Of a stretch of DNA of 64,000 nucleotides, positions 24,064 through 39,500 are shown in pieces; within the stretch, counting starts at the first letter, position 1; each line of letters opens with the position of its first letter. Location of the stretch: contig CM071596.1 of NCBI GenBank assembly GCA_036435485.1, positions 62,669,001 through 62,733,000 of the forward strand, given 5' to 3'. The stretch comes from Saposhnikovia divaricata. Its lineage: Eukaryota > Streptophyta > Magnoliopsida > Apiales > Apiaceae. A program made the translations under genes and the position numbers. The notes under the pieces were generated by a model that saw only the letters and a program-made list of their open reading frames with translations, searched no databases and was not told the origin of the DNA.

Positions 24064-24524
24064 TTTGTGTTTTTACAAGGTCCTTTTTCTCTTTGTGTTT
24101 TTACAATTGTCTGTGTGACAAAACTCATTTTTTTCACAACTAACCTTCAGCTAGTTTGGGTCGAAAAAAAAAAAAAAAAAAACTTCAGCTAGTAGTATAG
24201 CTTTGAAAGTCTGAAAGATACATCATGCATGCCATACATAAAATATTTGCCCATGAATTATGCAAGCCAAATTCAAGCAGTTGTTTCCCTCAACACACCA
24301 TCACCTACAAATGTAACGTAATCTTATACATGTCTTTCTTATGATTTTCAGTTTTATGCCCCATTTCATGCATGTGTTCTTATATTCATGAAAGTTGCGT
24401 TGATTTCAGTTAAGCCTACTTTCGTCTTAAAATTAAATCTTATTTTATATAAATTGGATTTCATTTAATAGGACTACTTTCTCATGCATGAATTGTATCT
24501 CGGGTTGTATTTGGTTTCTAATTT

Positions 24525-27500
24525 ATGGCATTATCAGTTGTGAATGCTCTTTCTGTACTATCATGTGTTGGATATGGTCAGTTTAAATCCAAACAAAAAT
24601 CTGTATATTGGGGTACAAGACGTCTGAAAAAAATTACGAAAAATTCAAATTTTAGAGGAAGACGTAAAGCTGGGATAAATGAGAGTCTGGTTGATACTGA
24701 GAAGGAAGATGAAGGTTTCGAAAAATTGGAGCCATTGTGGGATGATGGGCACGGGACTGCAACTTTTAAGGATTTTCTTGATATTGCTATTTATAACATC
24801 AAGTCCAGTGGTGGTGATCAACCTCAATGGTTTTGCCCCATTGAATGTGGACGTCCTTTAAAAGATTCTCCAATCCTCTTTTATTTGCCTGGTAATCAAC
24901 CCTCTTTACATCAATTTTATAGGAATTGAAAGAAAAAAATGATGTATAGACAGGGACGGATCTAGTAAGGGATACGGGAAATATCCCCTAAAATAAAATT
25001 TTACATTTTTTTACCATCAATATTTTGAAAATATATGAAAGTGTCTTTACAAAAATTTAAAAATTTAAGGGTGTTTTCTCAAAATTTGGTCGGTACCCCC
25101 CAAAGATACATTTTTGGATCCGCCCTTGGTATAGCATCAAATGTGTGTTTGTTAGCACCCGGAGTGACGGAAGATGAGACATATAGGATTTTTTTCAGTT
25201 TTCTTGAATAATTTGGTCACGATTGAAGAATAGATCAGACGGGTGCCGCTAGTGTTGCACTTGCGCTGTCTAGTTGTGTGTCTATCATACTGAATTTTGA
25301 TTTATGTTTTTTCATATTATTCTTTTGGTTACAAGAATGTGTATGCTTCGTAATGTACGGTTTGGTGAATGTAGGAATGGATGGTCTTGGGTCGGGACTT
25401 GTTTTGCACCACAAAGCTCTTGGAAGGTAAGTTCTGTATTTTACATGTATCCGAACTCCAAAAAGTAGCATATCTATCATCTACTAATAGTATTAATAGA
25501 AGAGTTATATAAAACAATGTCCCTCGATTTTTTACTCATTTTCGGCTGAGTCGAAAAGTAGTATTTTATTTTTCAACTTTAGATAAGGTCCTGAGGCCTA
25601 GTGGGAGGAAGTGAAGTGATGCTTCGTTTGACTGGTATATCCCTTCTCTGGGGAGACTTGTATACAACGCATGAGGCTGGTGAAGGGGCATTCGACACAA
25701 ACTCAATACTTGTAAATCATTTTTTTGCAACTTGCCTACAGATTAAGGGCCTATTTGGCAACATATTAATTATAAACCAACTTATAGCATATGCCTATTT
25801 CAACTTATAAAGGATGTTTGCTTACCCAACTTATTAACTCAACTTATAACTTACTTACTAGCTTATAGCCCGTGCCAACACATGCCTTACTTTTAACTTT
25901 TTTTAATTTACTTATAGTGTAGTTACATAACATTATAAATATTTCACCTTTGTATATAACAATTTTTAGTATTAGATCTAAATTAATATGTTGTTGACGG
26001 AAATCGAATCTTCAACTTTTCTATGTAGCATCTTTTGATATTAATATTAAATTAAAATTTTGTTGACGGAATTAGAACCTTAGCCTTTGTATATAACAAC
26101 TTTTAGTATTGCATCCAACGATCATCATCTATTTGAGCTACCGATCTAATAGTTGTGAATAAAATGGATAACCAAAACCAAAATACAAAATATATCTTAT
26201 TTTGCTTATTATATTATAGTATTGTATAGTATAGATAGTATAGATTTTGTAAAAAAATTATATATGTAACTAATAATAAGTTGTTTTTTTACTTTTTGTT
26301 ACATCTTATTATTACCTGATTTTTTTTCAATTTTGACGTAAATTATATGCACATATGAAGTATAGAAGGCAAACATGAATTTTTGTTTTGAACCGAAACT
26401 ATTTAGTAGTTAAAGTCAGGTTTGATTTAGATTGTTTCCCGAAATTCAGGGCGTACTAGTTTTCTATAGAAGAGATGAGGCTACTTCGTGCTTATGTACT
26501 AGCAATTTTTCAACGCTATCGTAAACTAAATTTTTGGCGTGTACTAATATCAAATTTATTAGATGATTAATGAGTTTCTAATATTAAATTTAATAGATGA
26601 TTAATGAGTTTCAAAAAATGAATTTTATCATATGTTCTATTAGTATATTTAGAGTTATAAATATTAAATTTAATTATGTTGAAAAGTGAATTTTATCATA
26701 TGTTTTATTAGTATATTTAGAGTTATAAATATTAAATTTAATTATGTTGTTAGTGAGAGTCAAACCCTTGACCTATGATAGTACTCGCTTGTTATCCCTC
26801 TTACTCTTATTATATAATAGTATATAATAGGATATAATATGTTGATAAGTTGGAAGTTAGTAACGACGTACTTTTTTCCAACTTATTTTTTATTACTTGA
26901 TTTTTTTTACTTATTTAATATTTTATATTTTTACATTTGTATATAAATGTCATATGCAAGTATTGATATTTTTATATTAAATAATTAATATTTTTTAATT
27001 TAATTTAATAAATATTTCACCAACTTATAAGTAAGTTTATCCAAACACGTGTATATCTTATAAGAATTCTTCTACTTATCACTTATATGACGCTTATTCA
27101 TTTATGTGATAAGTTACATATTTTAAGATATCCCAAACACCCACTAAATATTCTTGTATATCATCTGAGTTTCAGCGCTTTCTGGGTAACATTGACTAGT
27201 TCCAATGGCTGGTGGTCGTGGTTACTGTGGATAGTTTCTGACTACGGAAATTTAACATCATGGTTATAATATTCAAGTTGCGATGATTATGGGTTTACAA
27301 AGGCAAATTGTAGAGTCAACCTTAAGCTTAGCGACACATGATTTGGAGGTCTACGAGGTCTCTATTCATGGTTCAAATTCAAAGTTTAAAATCTATATCA
27401 CAAACGAGATCTGTATCAAGAAAATCATTGTAAACACCTAGGCTAGAGCTTTATATTTAGCTCTACTCGAATTTTTAGGTACCTCACAAGTGGAGGGATT

Positions 27501-30500
27501 CATTGATTGATTAAACAAAGTGGATTAAATTTTTGCTTATAATGAAGTCTCTGATTATGTGAAGGTGAAGTTAGTCACCATCAAACTCAAAGTACGGGTG
27601 TCTTTATGGTGGGAGTAAAAGCGATACTCCAACGAGAAACAAAATTAAATTCAAAATTATTGATTAAGAAAATATGAAGAAGAAGATGAAGGTCATTTTC
27701 TTTCTTTAAGGTATACTTACACCTTATTTCAGCGACTTCATGCAGTAAGACAAAGACAAGGTGTGAGATATAGTGATGACTATATAGAGGACTTTCACCA
27801 GCTAATGTCTCAGAATGATTTATCGGAGTTAGAGGAGTAGTTGGTGGCTAATCCCTATATGATGTTGTCAACCTTCTATTATTAAGTACTCATAGGCATA
27901 CCATCGTGCACTTTGTTGTTGAATAACAGCATAATAATAAAATGCTGATTTAGAATAATCATAACATTCGATCAGTTCACCCTCAAAATTTTGGTCCTAC
28001 CCAGCAGACAGAACATGTCAACTCTAATCCATCATCAGATGTTATCGCTGTGGAGAGCACGGGCATAAAGCAACCGATTGTAGAAAGCCTACTGCTCAAA
28101 AGGGAAAAATATTATTAATTAAGGAATATGTAGACTAGAATGACGAAATTAGCAAATCAGTGTATGATGATGGCGTTATTAGAGATGTGTTATATGAAGA
28201 TGGCCATGAGATTATATACTCAAAAGAGCTTGCTTACTCTTTAGTTGACCGGTTGAGATGGCACGTAAATGAGCCAAATAATTCATAAGCTGCTCACACT
28301 CCGCTCCTATATTTGAATTCGGTTAGATTATAGTTAATCCAACCTCAAGCTCGAGCTATTGGAATAACTTATCGAGCCGATCTCGAGTTCCAAATTACTC
28401 AATTCATGTGGCTTGTAAGCCTATTCGAGCTTGTATTTTATCATCATCATCATCGTCGTCGTCGTCATCATCGTTATCATCTTCATCAGCATCATCATCA
28501 TCATCATTATTTACATATTATTATATAAATATTAAATATTTATACATATACATCTTACATACTTAATCAAATCGCACTTGAACTGAACTTATTGCATTCG
28601 AAAGTTTTCAATAATTAGTAAAATCAATTCTAGCTTTCGAGCTGAGTTCAAACATAACGAACTTTGGTCGAGACGAACTTTGAGCTTAAAATTTACAGGT
28701 TGGTAAAGGTTGAACTTAAGCTCGAGCCCAAACTATTTAGTCGAATTCGAACTCGATTATGATAGTGTTCAGCTCGGATCGACTCACTTACATGAGAAAT
28801 AATATATTTTACACAACTTTCGTAATAGGAGATGAAGAGTGCAAAATGATTATTGATAGTGGAAGTACTTAAAATGTAATACCCAATGAGATTGTCCAGA
28901 AATTAAATCACAATTGAAGATAGATAATTACGTCACCCGAGGATTCAAAAATGATCATGGTTGATTAATGGTGGCGAGTTATAGTAGATAAGCGACATCT
29001 TATATCCTTTTCAATTAGAAACAAATATTTTCATTACGTATGATATGATATTGTAAATGTGGATGCATGTCATGTTTTGTCGGGTAAATCTTTACAATAT
29101 GACTATAATGTTTTCATGATGGATGAAAGAATACATATCCTGTAAGCATAAAAAGAAAATTATTGTGTTGGCTCCCAAACATGAAGGAAACCACCTTATT
29201 CAAAAAGCCAATAATCTTAATCACCTTTTTATGTCTAAATTTTAAGAGCAATTGAGTTTGACGATGTGCTTAATGCATTACTAGCTTGCATGTACACTAA
29301 GACGGACAAAATACAACCAGAAGAGGTGTAAGCGCCTGAAGTAGAAGTTTTAACTTAATGCCTGAAGATTGTCCTCCAAGGCTTAAAGAGACAACTTGCA
29401 TCAAATTGGCCTTATTGCAAATTCATTATTTGTATTTTTGCGTTCCAAACATGTTTCAAAAATGGAGGAAGATAAAAAGGAAGATTCTTCTGAAGCTAGT
29501 TCAGATTAATCATCGAAGCAATCTGTATGGTAGATAATGCTACTAAACAGCTTTAATATTATTCTATGTCAATTTTGATGGGCATTCAGTCCAGTGTTAT
29601 TAGACCTGCTATTGCCGCTCTATCTTCGAGATCAAGTTTGACTTGATCCAGAAGATTCAGAATTCCTTGAGTATGGAGGTTTTAATTATGGAGGATATGA
29701 ATAGTCATATTCATATTTTCGTTGAAGTATTTGCTACATCTAGTTAACAATATACCTGAGGAGACAGTGAAGTTAAATTTATTTCATTGTTCTCTAAAGG
29801 ACCAAGCGAAAAATTGGCTACGTTCATTACTTAAGGTTCAATCACTACATAGGATGATCTTACTCAAATTTTTTGGTGAAATCTTATCCTATGTCTAAAA
29901 CTACTCAAATGAAGGGTGCTCTAAGTTAAGTTTGGGAACATTTCAAAGAGAAGTTATAAAAGTGCCCAAGTCCTTATATTCGAGATTGGATTGTGATCAA
30001 CTGTTTTTACAGTGGTCTAAATTGGCAATTATTAATTGTTTACATGATCAATAAATTCATAGTACATATGACTTCTCCATATGGCTACACTGCATTTCTT
30101 GATATCTAACTAATTATGCTTCTTGATATCAAACAAATGATAATTCAAAATGAAAAATGTCAAGTAAAATATTGATAAAATCATTTATCTAGGTTTGTTA
30201 TCATTAAAAGGCAAGTCTATATCCAACAAGGATATATATAAGCCTTATAAAGCAGTGATTCGTCATATCGCCGTATATCAAGTTTTAAAATTTTGATCAT
30301 ACTTATCTTAGAATTCTAATATACATGCTCATAATAATGCAGGGCTTTTGAAGTTTGGTGTCTTCATATTCCGTTTCATGATAGGACGTCATTTGAAGGT
30401 CCTCCTATTTTCAAACTCTCAGTGGCCTAGTACATATGATGTATTCTTAACTATTACTTTTTTTTTTACTTTTAGTGCACGAAAAAGAAGCTAACATGAA

Positions 30501-33500
30501 AATGAGTAAATATATCTTTTATCTTTAAAAAATGGTATGATGCATTTGTTGTTACATATATGCATTATGCATATCCTAATAAATTGCATATATTGGTACA
30601 AATTTAGTGTTTAATTTTTAATAAAGTATGGCATACAACATGTAGGTTTAGTAAAATTCGTCGAGAGAACTATAATGGTACAACATTCTCTCTATCCTCA
30701 TAAGCCAATATATGTTGTTGGGGACTCATTTGGAGGCTGCATTGCTTTAGCTGTTGCTGCTAATAATCCTTCAATAGACTTGGTACTTATATTAGTTAAT
30801 CCCGGTTAGTTTTCTTTTTACAATGTTTAAGATTCGTTTAATTTGTGTTTGAACCATCACTTTAATTTCTTATTCATCCACTTTTGTAGCTACATCATTT
30901 GATAAATCGCCATTGCAGCGCTTACTTTCTATTACCGAGTTTTTTGAAGATGAATTTGAGAGTGTTGTCCCATACATCCTTAGCATTGTACTAGGTATGT
31001 AATATTTTAATTCAGTTTTTACATGTGGATATGTATAACTGGAAGTTGTATACCAAATAACTAAACAATTATGTATGCTTTATGCGGTGACAAAATTTAA
31101 AGAAACGCTACTTTAGTTGTTTATAAATATTTATGATATATGATTATATAGGGACTACATATTTATGTATGAGAGTAGGGAACCTGAGATATATCTCAGG
31201 TAAGTTCCCTAAGATAGTATAATTTTATATATAAATATGGATGGAAATTTTCGTAAATTCAAAATTTATTTAAAATTTTATTAATTAGCCCTGCGGGCCC
31301 AACAAATATTAAAGGGAATCTCAGGAAAGTTCCCTGAGGTTAATCTCAGGGTCCTTTTTCTCTTTATGTATATACTAATTGATCAAATTTATTGAATATA
31401 CAAAGAATTTTTATAAGAAGTGAGCAACTAATGTGTTACTTCAGGCATGCGGTACAATGTGTAAATGATTTTTCACCCATAACATTTCTCTGTCTATGTT
31501 ACATGATATTTTTGCTAGTTTGAGATCATAAAAATTGATGGAAACCTACATAAATATACATAAATATGATACATGTAAAATATTGTAGAAACTTGCCTAG
31601 ATTCTTCTAGAAGATGAAAAACTTATGACTACTTACATACTTCTATCAATAGGAATTTTTTCACGTGTGCAACCAAGTATAAAATAAATAGATGGCGGTG
31701 TAATATAAAAACTGAAAGGGTTGTAGTGTAGAAAAAATTAATTTCATTTGACTAAATCATTGGAATAGCATATAATATTTTTAAAATTCACACAGCTAAC
31801 AGCAAATTATGTAGATGAAATATTACTATTTTTATTTCAATTGTAGAAGATCTTAACCTTTTATTAGAAAACAAGGATACATTCATTCAGTTGTTGATAT
31901 ATTTTCAGTGATGTTTACTTTTTTGACTCTTTATTTATGCAAATAAAAAAGAAAATATTAGACTAGATGATACTGATGTAAGAAAAACAAGCATATCCCC
32001 TCATCGTAAGTACAATGCTTCGATGCACGCATTTATTTGTGATCACTAAAATTTCGATTGAAGGTTGGCTTGTACAACAAATGCACACTTCAAAATAATG
32101 TAAACTAAAGACCTACATTTTAATTTAAGATGGTATAATGTCGATTCTAGCCTAATGAAGTAATATTTTAATTTTTTGCTAAATATTTTATTAATATTGA
32201 TGTTGTATTTGGCTATTTATTTATTCCCCAGCTTTTGTCCCTTTTTGTTATTAGCCAAGCATCAAATAAGCATTTCGATATACTTGATACTTATTGTTTT
32301 ATGTTTTTTTAGTATTTTACCACACTTTTTTGACTTTTATTTCATGTTCAGGTGACCCATTGAAGGCTGGAAAAGTCAACATAAAAAGTGGTTGGCCTAT
32401 TCGAGATATGTTCGGCAAATTTTTTAATAACATAATTGATGTGATGCCAAGTATTCATGTATGCCTACTTGGTCATGTTTTCATGTCGCACAATCTCAAT
32501 CTTACTTATGCACATCAACATTTACACCAAGGCAATAACTCACAAGCAAAGTATAGTCCGAATGCTAGTTAATTTAATGTCAGGATAAATTTTTAATGTG
32601 ATATGATATAAAAAATTAATCATAATATTCGTATATATATATATATATATATATATGATTGAGTTCTATGGGATCACTAATAAATTAGAAACTTTCAAGA
32701 CCCTATATTTTCTTCTTTTAGAGCACTACAAACTATATCATTCTGTAAAACATGTTTTGCTCGTGTTCAGCTTGTAGTACATATATGTTCTCTAAATCTC
32801 TCCACATATACGTATATCGGGATGTTTGGGAGAACTTATTTTTCAGAATAAGTCAACTTATTTTAAGACAAAGTTAAAGATTCCTAACTTTTTTCTGAAA
32901 AAGTTAACTTTTTTTTGCTCGTAGCCAAACATGCCCTATATTGCAATTGAATCTTATCATCATGAAATGCTTAGATTTTTTAATAACCTACTTAAATTTT
33001 TTGAAACTCGTATTGACTATCTAAGTCCTTTAAGCATGAATTCTAATCAAGATATTTGACTATAATAATGTTACACACACATATGTCATTATGTTAAAGC
33101 AAAACAAAATAAAATGTATTGTGTCATCTTATTATATTTTGTTGTTGCATCGTATATACTTTAATATTACTATCATGCTTTATATTTGTCATTTGCAAAT
33201 TGGTATAAACTTATATTAGTTTCGTAAAATATCCATTATACAACCTTTCAATCTTGTTATATTATGTTAGGTATTGGCTGATAGTATACCTGGAGGCACT
33301 TTTCAGTGGAAGTTGAATCTACAAAAAACTAGCGATATTTATTTGAAGCATCGTCTCCATACCATAAAAGCTGAAGTACTCGTGCTAGCAAGGTTGCCAC
33401 TTAACCGGTTTATTATGGATTTTATACTGCTGATAAGTACTCATTCAACTTAAAACATAAAGATAAAAGGGATAGAGATTCCTTTAAAAGTAATATCATA

Positions 33501-36500
33501 AAGATTTCATTAATATAAAACATAAAACTTAAGAAGAATAATGTGATATTGCCATCATCATAGTTAGAAAATAAGTCTAGGGTTGCACAAGAATAATGAG
33601 ATTTCTTTCAGTGGGAGTAATATCACGCTTTAAAAAATTTCAATCTCCTGAAATTGCATCGGGTTGGGCTTTTTTTAAAAAACAATTAGGTCGGGCCGAG
33701 CAACCTTTATCTAGAATTTTATCCAGGTTTTTATGAAGATTCTATAAAGAATTCGCATAAAATTCTAGCTAGGCGGGGCCGTCATTTATCTAAACCAGGT
33801 TGGCCAAGCTTTTGTCCGGAGCGAATTTGAGTTTTGGCTTTTTTCTAGATTAGTCCGAGTTGGGTTTTTGTGAAAAAATATGGCCCATTTAGGTCTGTGG
33901 ACCTTATCGGACCAGTCATATTTTGGGTCAAGTTTTTTCGGATCGGATGAGACGAACTTTATAATAGGATTTTTTATGCATCTCTAGATAGACTATGATG
34001 CTATTTTGACCTAATCCAAATCAAATCAAAACAAATTATTTATTATTTTTAATTATGAATCTAACGTCTTTGGTTTTATTCAGTTGATAAGTGTAGTTCG
34101 ATTTGAAATTGTGCGATTTCGGTTAAAAACCCAAGAAGAATCAATACAATGCATCATAATATTTTCAAAAAACCAAGAAGAATCAATATAATGCATCGTA
34201 ATATTTTCAAAAAACTTTTGAAATTTCAAAATCCAAAAAATCGGCTAAAAACTAATTTGATAATACGAAAGACCTCTACAAAAGAAATATTTCCTAAAAG
34301 CATATGTCGGCGATAGTTGTGCCAATGAACTCCTTTGACTAAAAGAGATCCAATAGATATAACTCTAGCAATTGAGAAAGATATGGATGAAGTAGTAATG
34401 TAATTGCTTGAATAAAAGGTAATACGATGTTGAATACCCATATTATTAAAAAAAATCATTCTTTAGTCAACAATAAAACTTACAAATTATAAACACTGGC
34501 CCTCAAGATAACATACTCTTCAACCAAGATTAGGCATTCAAATTTATATATAATCTTTACAAATCGTATTATCAATATTATGGACATGAGTTAAATTAAA
34601 CAGAGAAAAACAAAATGCTAATTTATTGACCAGCTAATTACATCAACATATTCGTTGCTTATCATTTCCTTAGGCCATTCCATATTTGAAATAAAAAGAC
34701 GAGATAACAAAGTAAGGCAAAGCACACAGAAAATATTATAATATAGAAAATTCCACATCTTAACTTGTAGTATTAATGATACCAATTTTCAATAATACAA
34801 TCAGTAGCACCTCAATATGTTTCCAGACCTATATTCTTAATCAGACTGGTTATTAAAAACACCGTCAATCAACTTAGAAGAATCATTTTTCATACGATAC
34901 CTAAACATCTATAAATATTTGAGTGTGCCTCTCAAATATATAATGACTATGTATATAGTCATCCAAAATTTATTACAAAGACTTTAGATACTTGTTATAC
35001 AAGTCTTAACATGCTAGTTGTATATATAATTCTTGGACTCAACTATTGAAACTTTGTGACTAAGACTTTTTATCTAATCAACAAACTAGATACACAAACA
35101 AATTGAAAATTGATAATTCTATTCAATTCTCTAAGACCCATATAATTGAACCCAACAATCCCTAGATTAAACCAAATATGGTTTCACAACTGATTTGACA
35201 ATCACCATCAAGATGTGAACCTCCATTCACCACTGTTTCCCATTAAACAAGAAGTTTTATATCGTGTTCTTTCGATCTCTGAGTACCGTTAAATGCGGTT
35301 TAATGACTTCTATACTATCATTCTTCATCATAATAATATATATCAATTCAAATCAGGTACATTAACTATGAGAGCCCTTCCCTCTGATGAGTCGCTCAAT
35401 CCTTGCCCATCAATCTTTCGTCTACTAGGAAATAACCATAGTCTGATCAAAATCTTTATGTTAACTGAACAAGCCGTTGAAATGATTCAGAGAATCACTT
35501 CCATCTTGAGTTCAAACAAATTATTCTCAAGAAATAACTCATCAAGAGAACAACATACTTGATAGAACCAACCAGTAGTCCGTGTCGAATATACTAATGC
35601 AAAGCACGTAGAAATATGTATAACATGAAAAAGCCACGTCAGTCCTCCCAAAGGTATTTTGTTTTTGTGCGACAAAACCCCTCTAAAATAATTCCAAATA
35701 ATTTTAAAAATAAAGTACGCGCTTGTAATTGATTACTATGCATGCTTGAATTTTCATTTATTAAGGTAAATCTTAGGTCAAACACAATTCATCTAATACA
35801 AATGTTGGTGTTTATAGCTATGTCCATTAGTTTTACATCATAATTAACAATTGTAGAAATTAGGTACTTTATTTATAATTTTAAATATATTTGATTTATA
35901 TATATTATTTAAATAATGCAGTTCGAGTCTGGTTTCAATGTAATAGGACTTAAAAACTAAACCAAAATCAAAATTTGAGGTGTGATTTTATTTGGTTCAA
36001 TTTCTTGTGATGTCCGGTATAATTTTTTCTCATCTCTAATCATTTAATATCATTCACTTGACGATCTTAGGTTTTATCATTTTATATTCTAAGGATCTAA
36101 TTTAGGGTCACCCTTTCAATTAGATTTGATAATTATGGACATGTTCATCAGTATACAAAAATAATTACTTAAAATATAAATAATTTATAATGAACTATCT
36201 AGTTCAATTTTTCGTCTTTTACATAGAACTTCAGTTCCAAGTGCTAATATTGATTTTTTGTGTTTTATATATTAGTGGCCAGGATAGCCTTTTTTTAAGT
36301 AAATTTGAAGCTGAACGACTTTCAAGTTTAATACCTGATTGCAAATTGCGGTACTTTCAAGATAGCAAACACAACCTTCTAATGGTAAATTCATTCCCCT
36401 CATCTTATTTTTTTTAATTTTTGTATCATTTTATATTTTTTTTGTGATGCTTCAGATTAAATTACATGATTGATTTTCCTAATTACATATATCACATTCG

Positions 36501-39500
36501 AAATATAATATTATATTTAAAACAAACTTTATTGATTCATAAGACATTATCCCATGTAAATATCAAAATTACCATATATCTTGTAGAGATAATGTCTAAT
36601 GTAATGTGGATTTACATTATGTTTGTAACATATATAATGATTATATCTATTAAAGATGGAGTATATTTTGTGAGAATTTAAGAGATATGGAGATGAGATG
36701 AAAAAGCAATTCCTTCTATGAATGCTTTATACACTGAAAAATCCACTATGTACTATCTATCTATCTATGCATCTATCCATCTCTCTAGCTATCATTTTAT
36801 CCATCTATCCATCTATCTATCCATGTACTATCTATCTATCTATCTATCTCTTTATCTATCTACATATCCATCCATCAATCTATTTATCAATCTAGCTATC
36901 AATCTATCCATCGATCTATCCATTTGTCCATCCATTCATCCATCCATCCATAAAATAAAAGATAGGTGCTCTAATTTGTGCTTATGTGTCATTCTATTAT
37001 TAATTTGATGACATTACAATGCTTATGTGTCATTTTGTTATTTAATTTTATATTTGAAATATACTTACTTCTATGCTATTTTCCTCCCCACTCCACTAAT
37101 TCTCTCTCATCTTCATTTCTCACCCCTTCAATGATTCTCTTTAATCCTCAATTTCGTCCTTCTAGTACTAATTCTCATTGATCTTCATTTCTCATTCTTT
37201 TATCACTCTTCCATTTTTGTTTACACAAACTAATTTTCATTGTTACTTACTTGCTAATAATGATTATCACTTTTTATGTTTATATAATATTAATTTTTTA
37301 AAATAATTATTAATTTTAGTTAAACATCATATTTAACTCATTAAAAAGAATCTTATTTTAGATAATGAATGTCTATGACTAGAATCTATCTATATATCTT
37401 ATACTAAAACAAAAGACAAGTGATATGATTTATGCTTTTGTGTCATTCTATTATTAATTTAATGCCATCATACTGCTTATATGTCATTTTCTTAATTAAC
37501 CTTACTTTTTAAATATACTTATTTCTATGCTTTTTTCCTCTACACTCCACTATTTCTCTCTTCTCTTCATTTCTCATCCCTTAACTGATTCTCTCTCCTC
37601 CTCCTCAGTTTTCGTTCTTCCACTAATTATATTTCTCAACCATCTTCATTTCTCATTCTTTTATCACTTTTCCAGTTTTTTTACACAAATACACTACATT
37701 TGTTCACACCAGTGCATTGCATTTTATTTCATATTTTCACTGTTGCATACTAATAATGATTATCATTTTTTATTTTTATGTAATATTATTTTGTTAATAT
37801 TGTTATCAATTTTGGTTAAGCATCAAATTTGACTCAAATTAAGTAAAAAAATAAATCTTATATTATATAGTGAATTTTTATAATTAAAATTTTGAAATAA
37901 ATATATTTTAATAATATATATAACAAATATAAACTTTTTTTGAGTAGAACTTATAATTTAGAAAGTTGTTTTCATTATCACTAATTTTCGAGGGAGCAAG
38001 AATCTAATCAAAAAAATGAGAATGACGCAGTATTCCGCCACGCTCAAATTTTAAAAAAAATAAATACAAAATGATCGGGCATCTACTCCGGAACTAATCT
38101 AATATAATAAATTTATAAGTACAAAATCCCATAAGTAAAAAGGAAAAATGTAGTAGCAAATATTCGAGAATATTCCGAAATGAAATGAATATTTCCTTTT
38201 TGTACAGATTACATAATAAAGTCTTTTAGGAGACAAATGACTCCAAAAAATTATGCATGTTTAACATAATTTATTTCACCTCTTTCGACACTTTTCCCAC
38301 ATTTGGAATCTTGACAAACAATCTTCGAATGTCATAGCACCACAAAAATTTTAATATCTATATCTTTGCAGGAAGATGATATCAATTTACTAACGATTAT
38401 TAAAGGTACTTGCAAATATCGTCGATCAAGGAAGAAAGATTGGGTTTCAGATTTTTTGCCTCCTAGCATTTCTGAATACAATCATGCATTCAACAAAACC
38501 TACGGGTAATCTGATACTATATTGTTAAGTAAGTTTTTGAAAATAATGTCATACACTTAATTATTTTATGGTAAGTTGTAAATTATATGGAAGGTAACTT
38601 AATAAAATCATTTGCATCGAATAAATAATCTTTTTTGATTTTTTAAACTTGGATATGTAATATTAAACATAAAAATATAATTTGGTCTCGGTTGCATCGA
38701 AATTATAAATTACATGTTTTTGTATTGGTCAGCTTTAAGGTGTCAAATGCGATAAATAAGTCATTGTTTAGATAATTGGAATGGTTTAGGTCTATGCAAG
38801 TCAATCTTTAAACTGAAATAACCTTGAAAACATGTCACATCTTAAACATTCAAAAATAGATAAATATGACTTCTATTTTTATGTGTTTACATTTTGGAAA
38901 ATTATGAAGAAGAATTTCTTTCTTTATTATTTACCCATGTCAGTAACTATGTATTACATACCTTAATTAGACTCTATAAAGATGATTAATTTATTTTGTC
39001 TTAATTTAGGATACAATGCAATATGTTTAATTTTACATTTTTTTTTGAGTTTACACTATTATGTAATTGAGGGGGTGCGATTGATATTTTGTTAATAAAA
39101 TACTCTCACACACCTAAATGTGAATATCCTGATTCTCATATATTACCATCATATGTTATCTCCATATCATATTATGGAGCACAATTCCTACCCTTTATTT
39201 TCATCTGATTATTATGTAATTGGAAATGAGCTTCATTAAATCATGTTGTCAATAATTTGTTAGGGATGTTTTAAGATAATTAACCAATATTTAAGAATTG
39301 ATATAAATGCCTAAATTGGATTTTTCATTTAATAACCTGGAGTTTAAAATGACTAAATCTGGTTATATTGCTACATTACATGTAGAATTGTTCGTCTCAT
39401 TACTAGTCCCGCAATGTTCTCAACTATGGAAAATGGAAATATAGTGAGAGGTCTCGGCGGGATCCCTAGCGAAGGTCCAGTTATGCTAGTTGGCTCTCAT

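Noticed and set aside
36718..37008. 96-residue plus-strand frame rich in Y, L, S, I
   Set aside because: It is the translation of a degenerate CTAT/CCAT microsatellite inside intron 8, not a gene.
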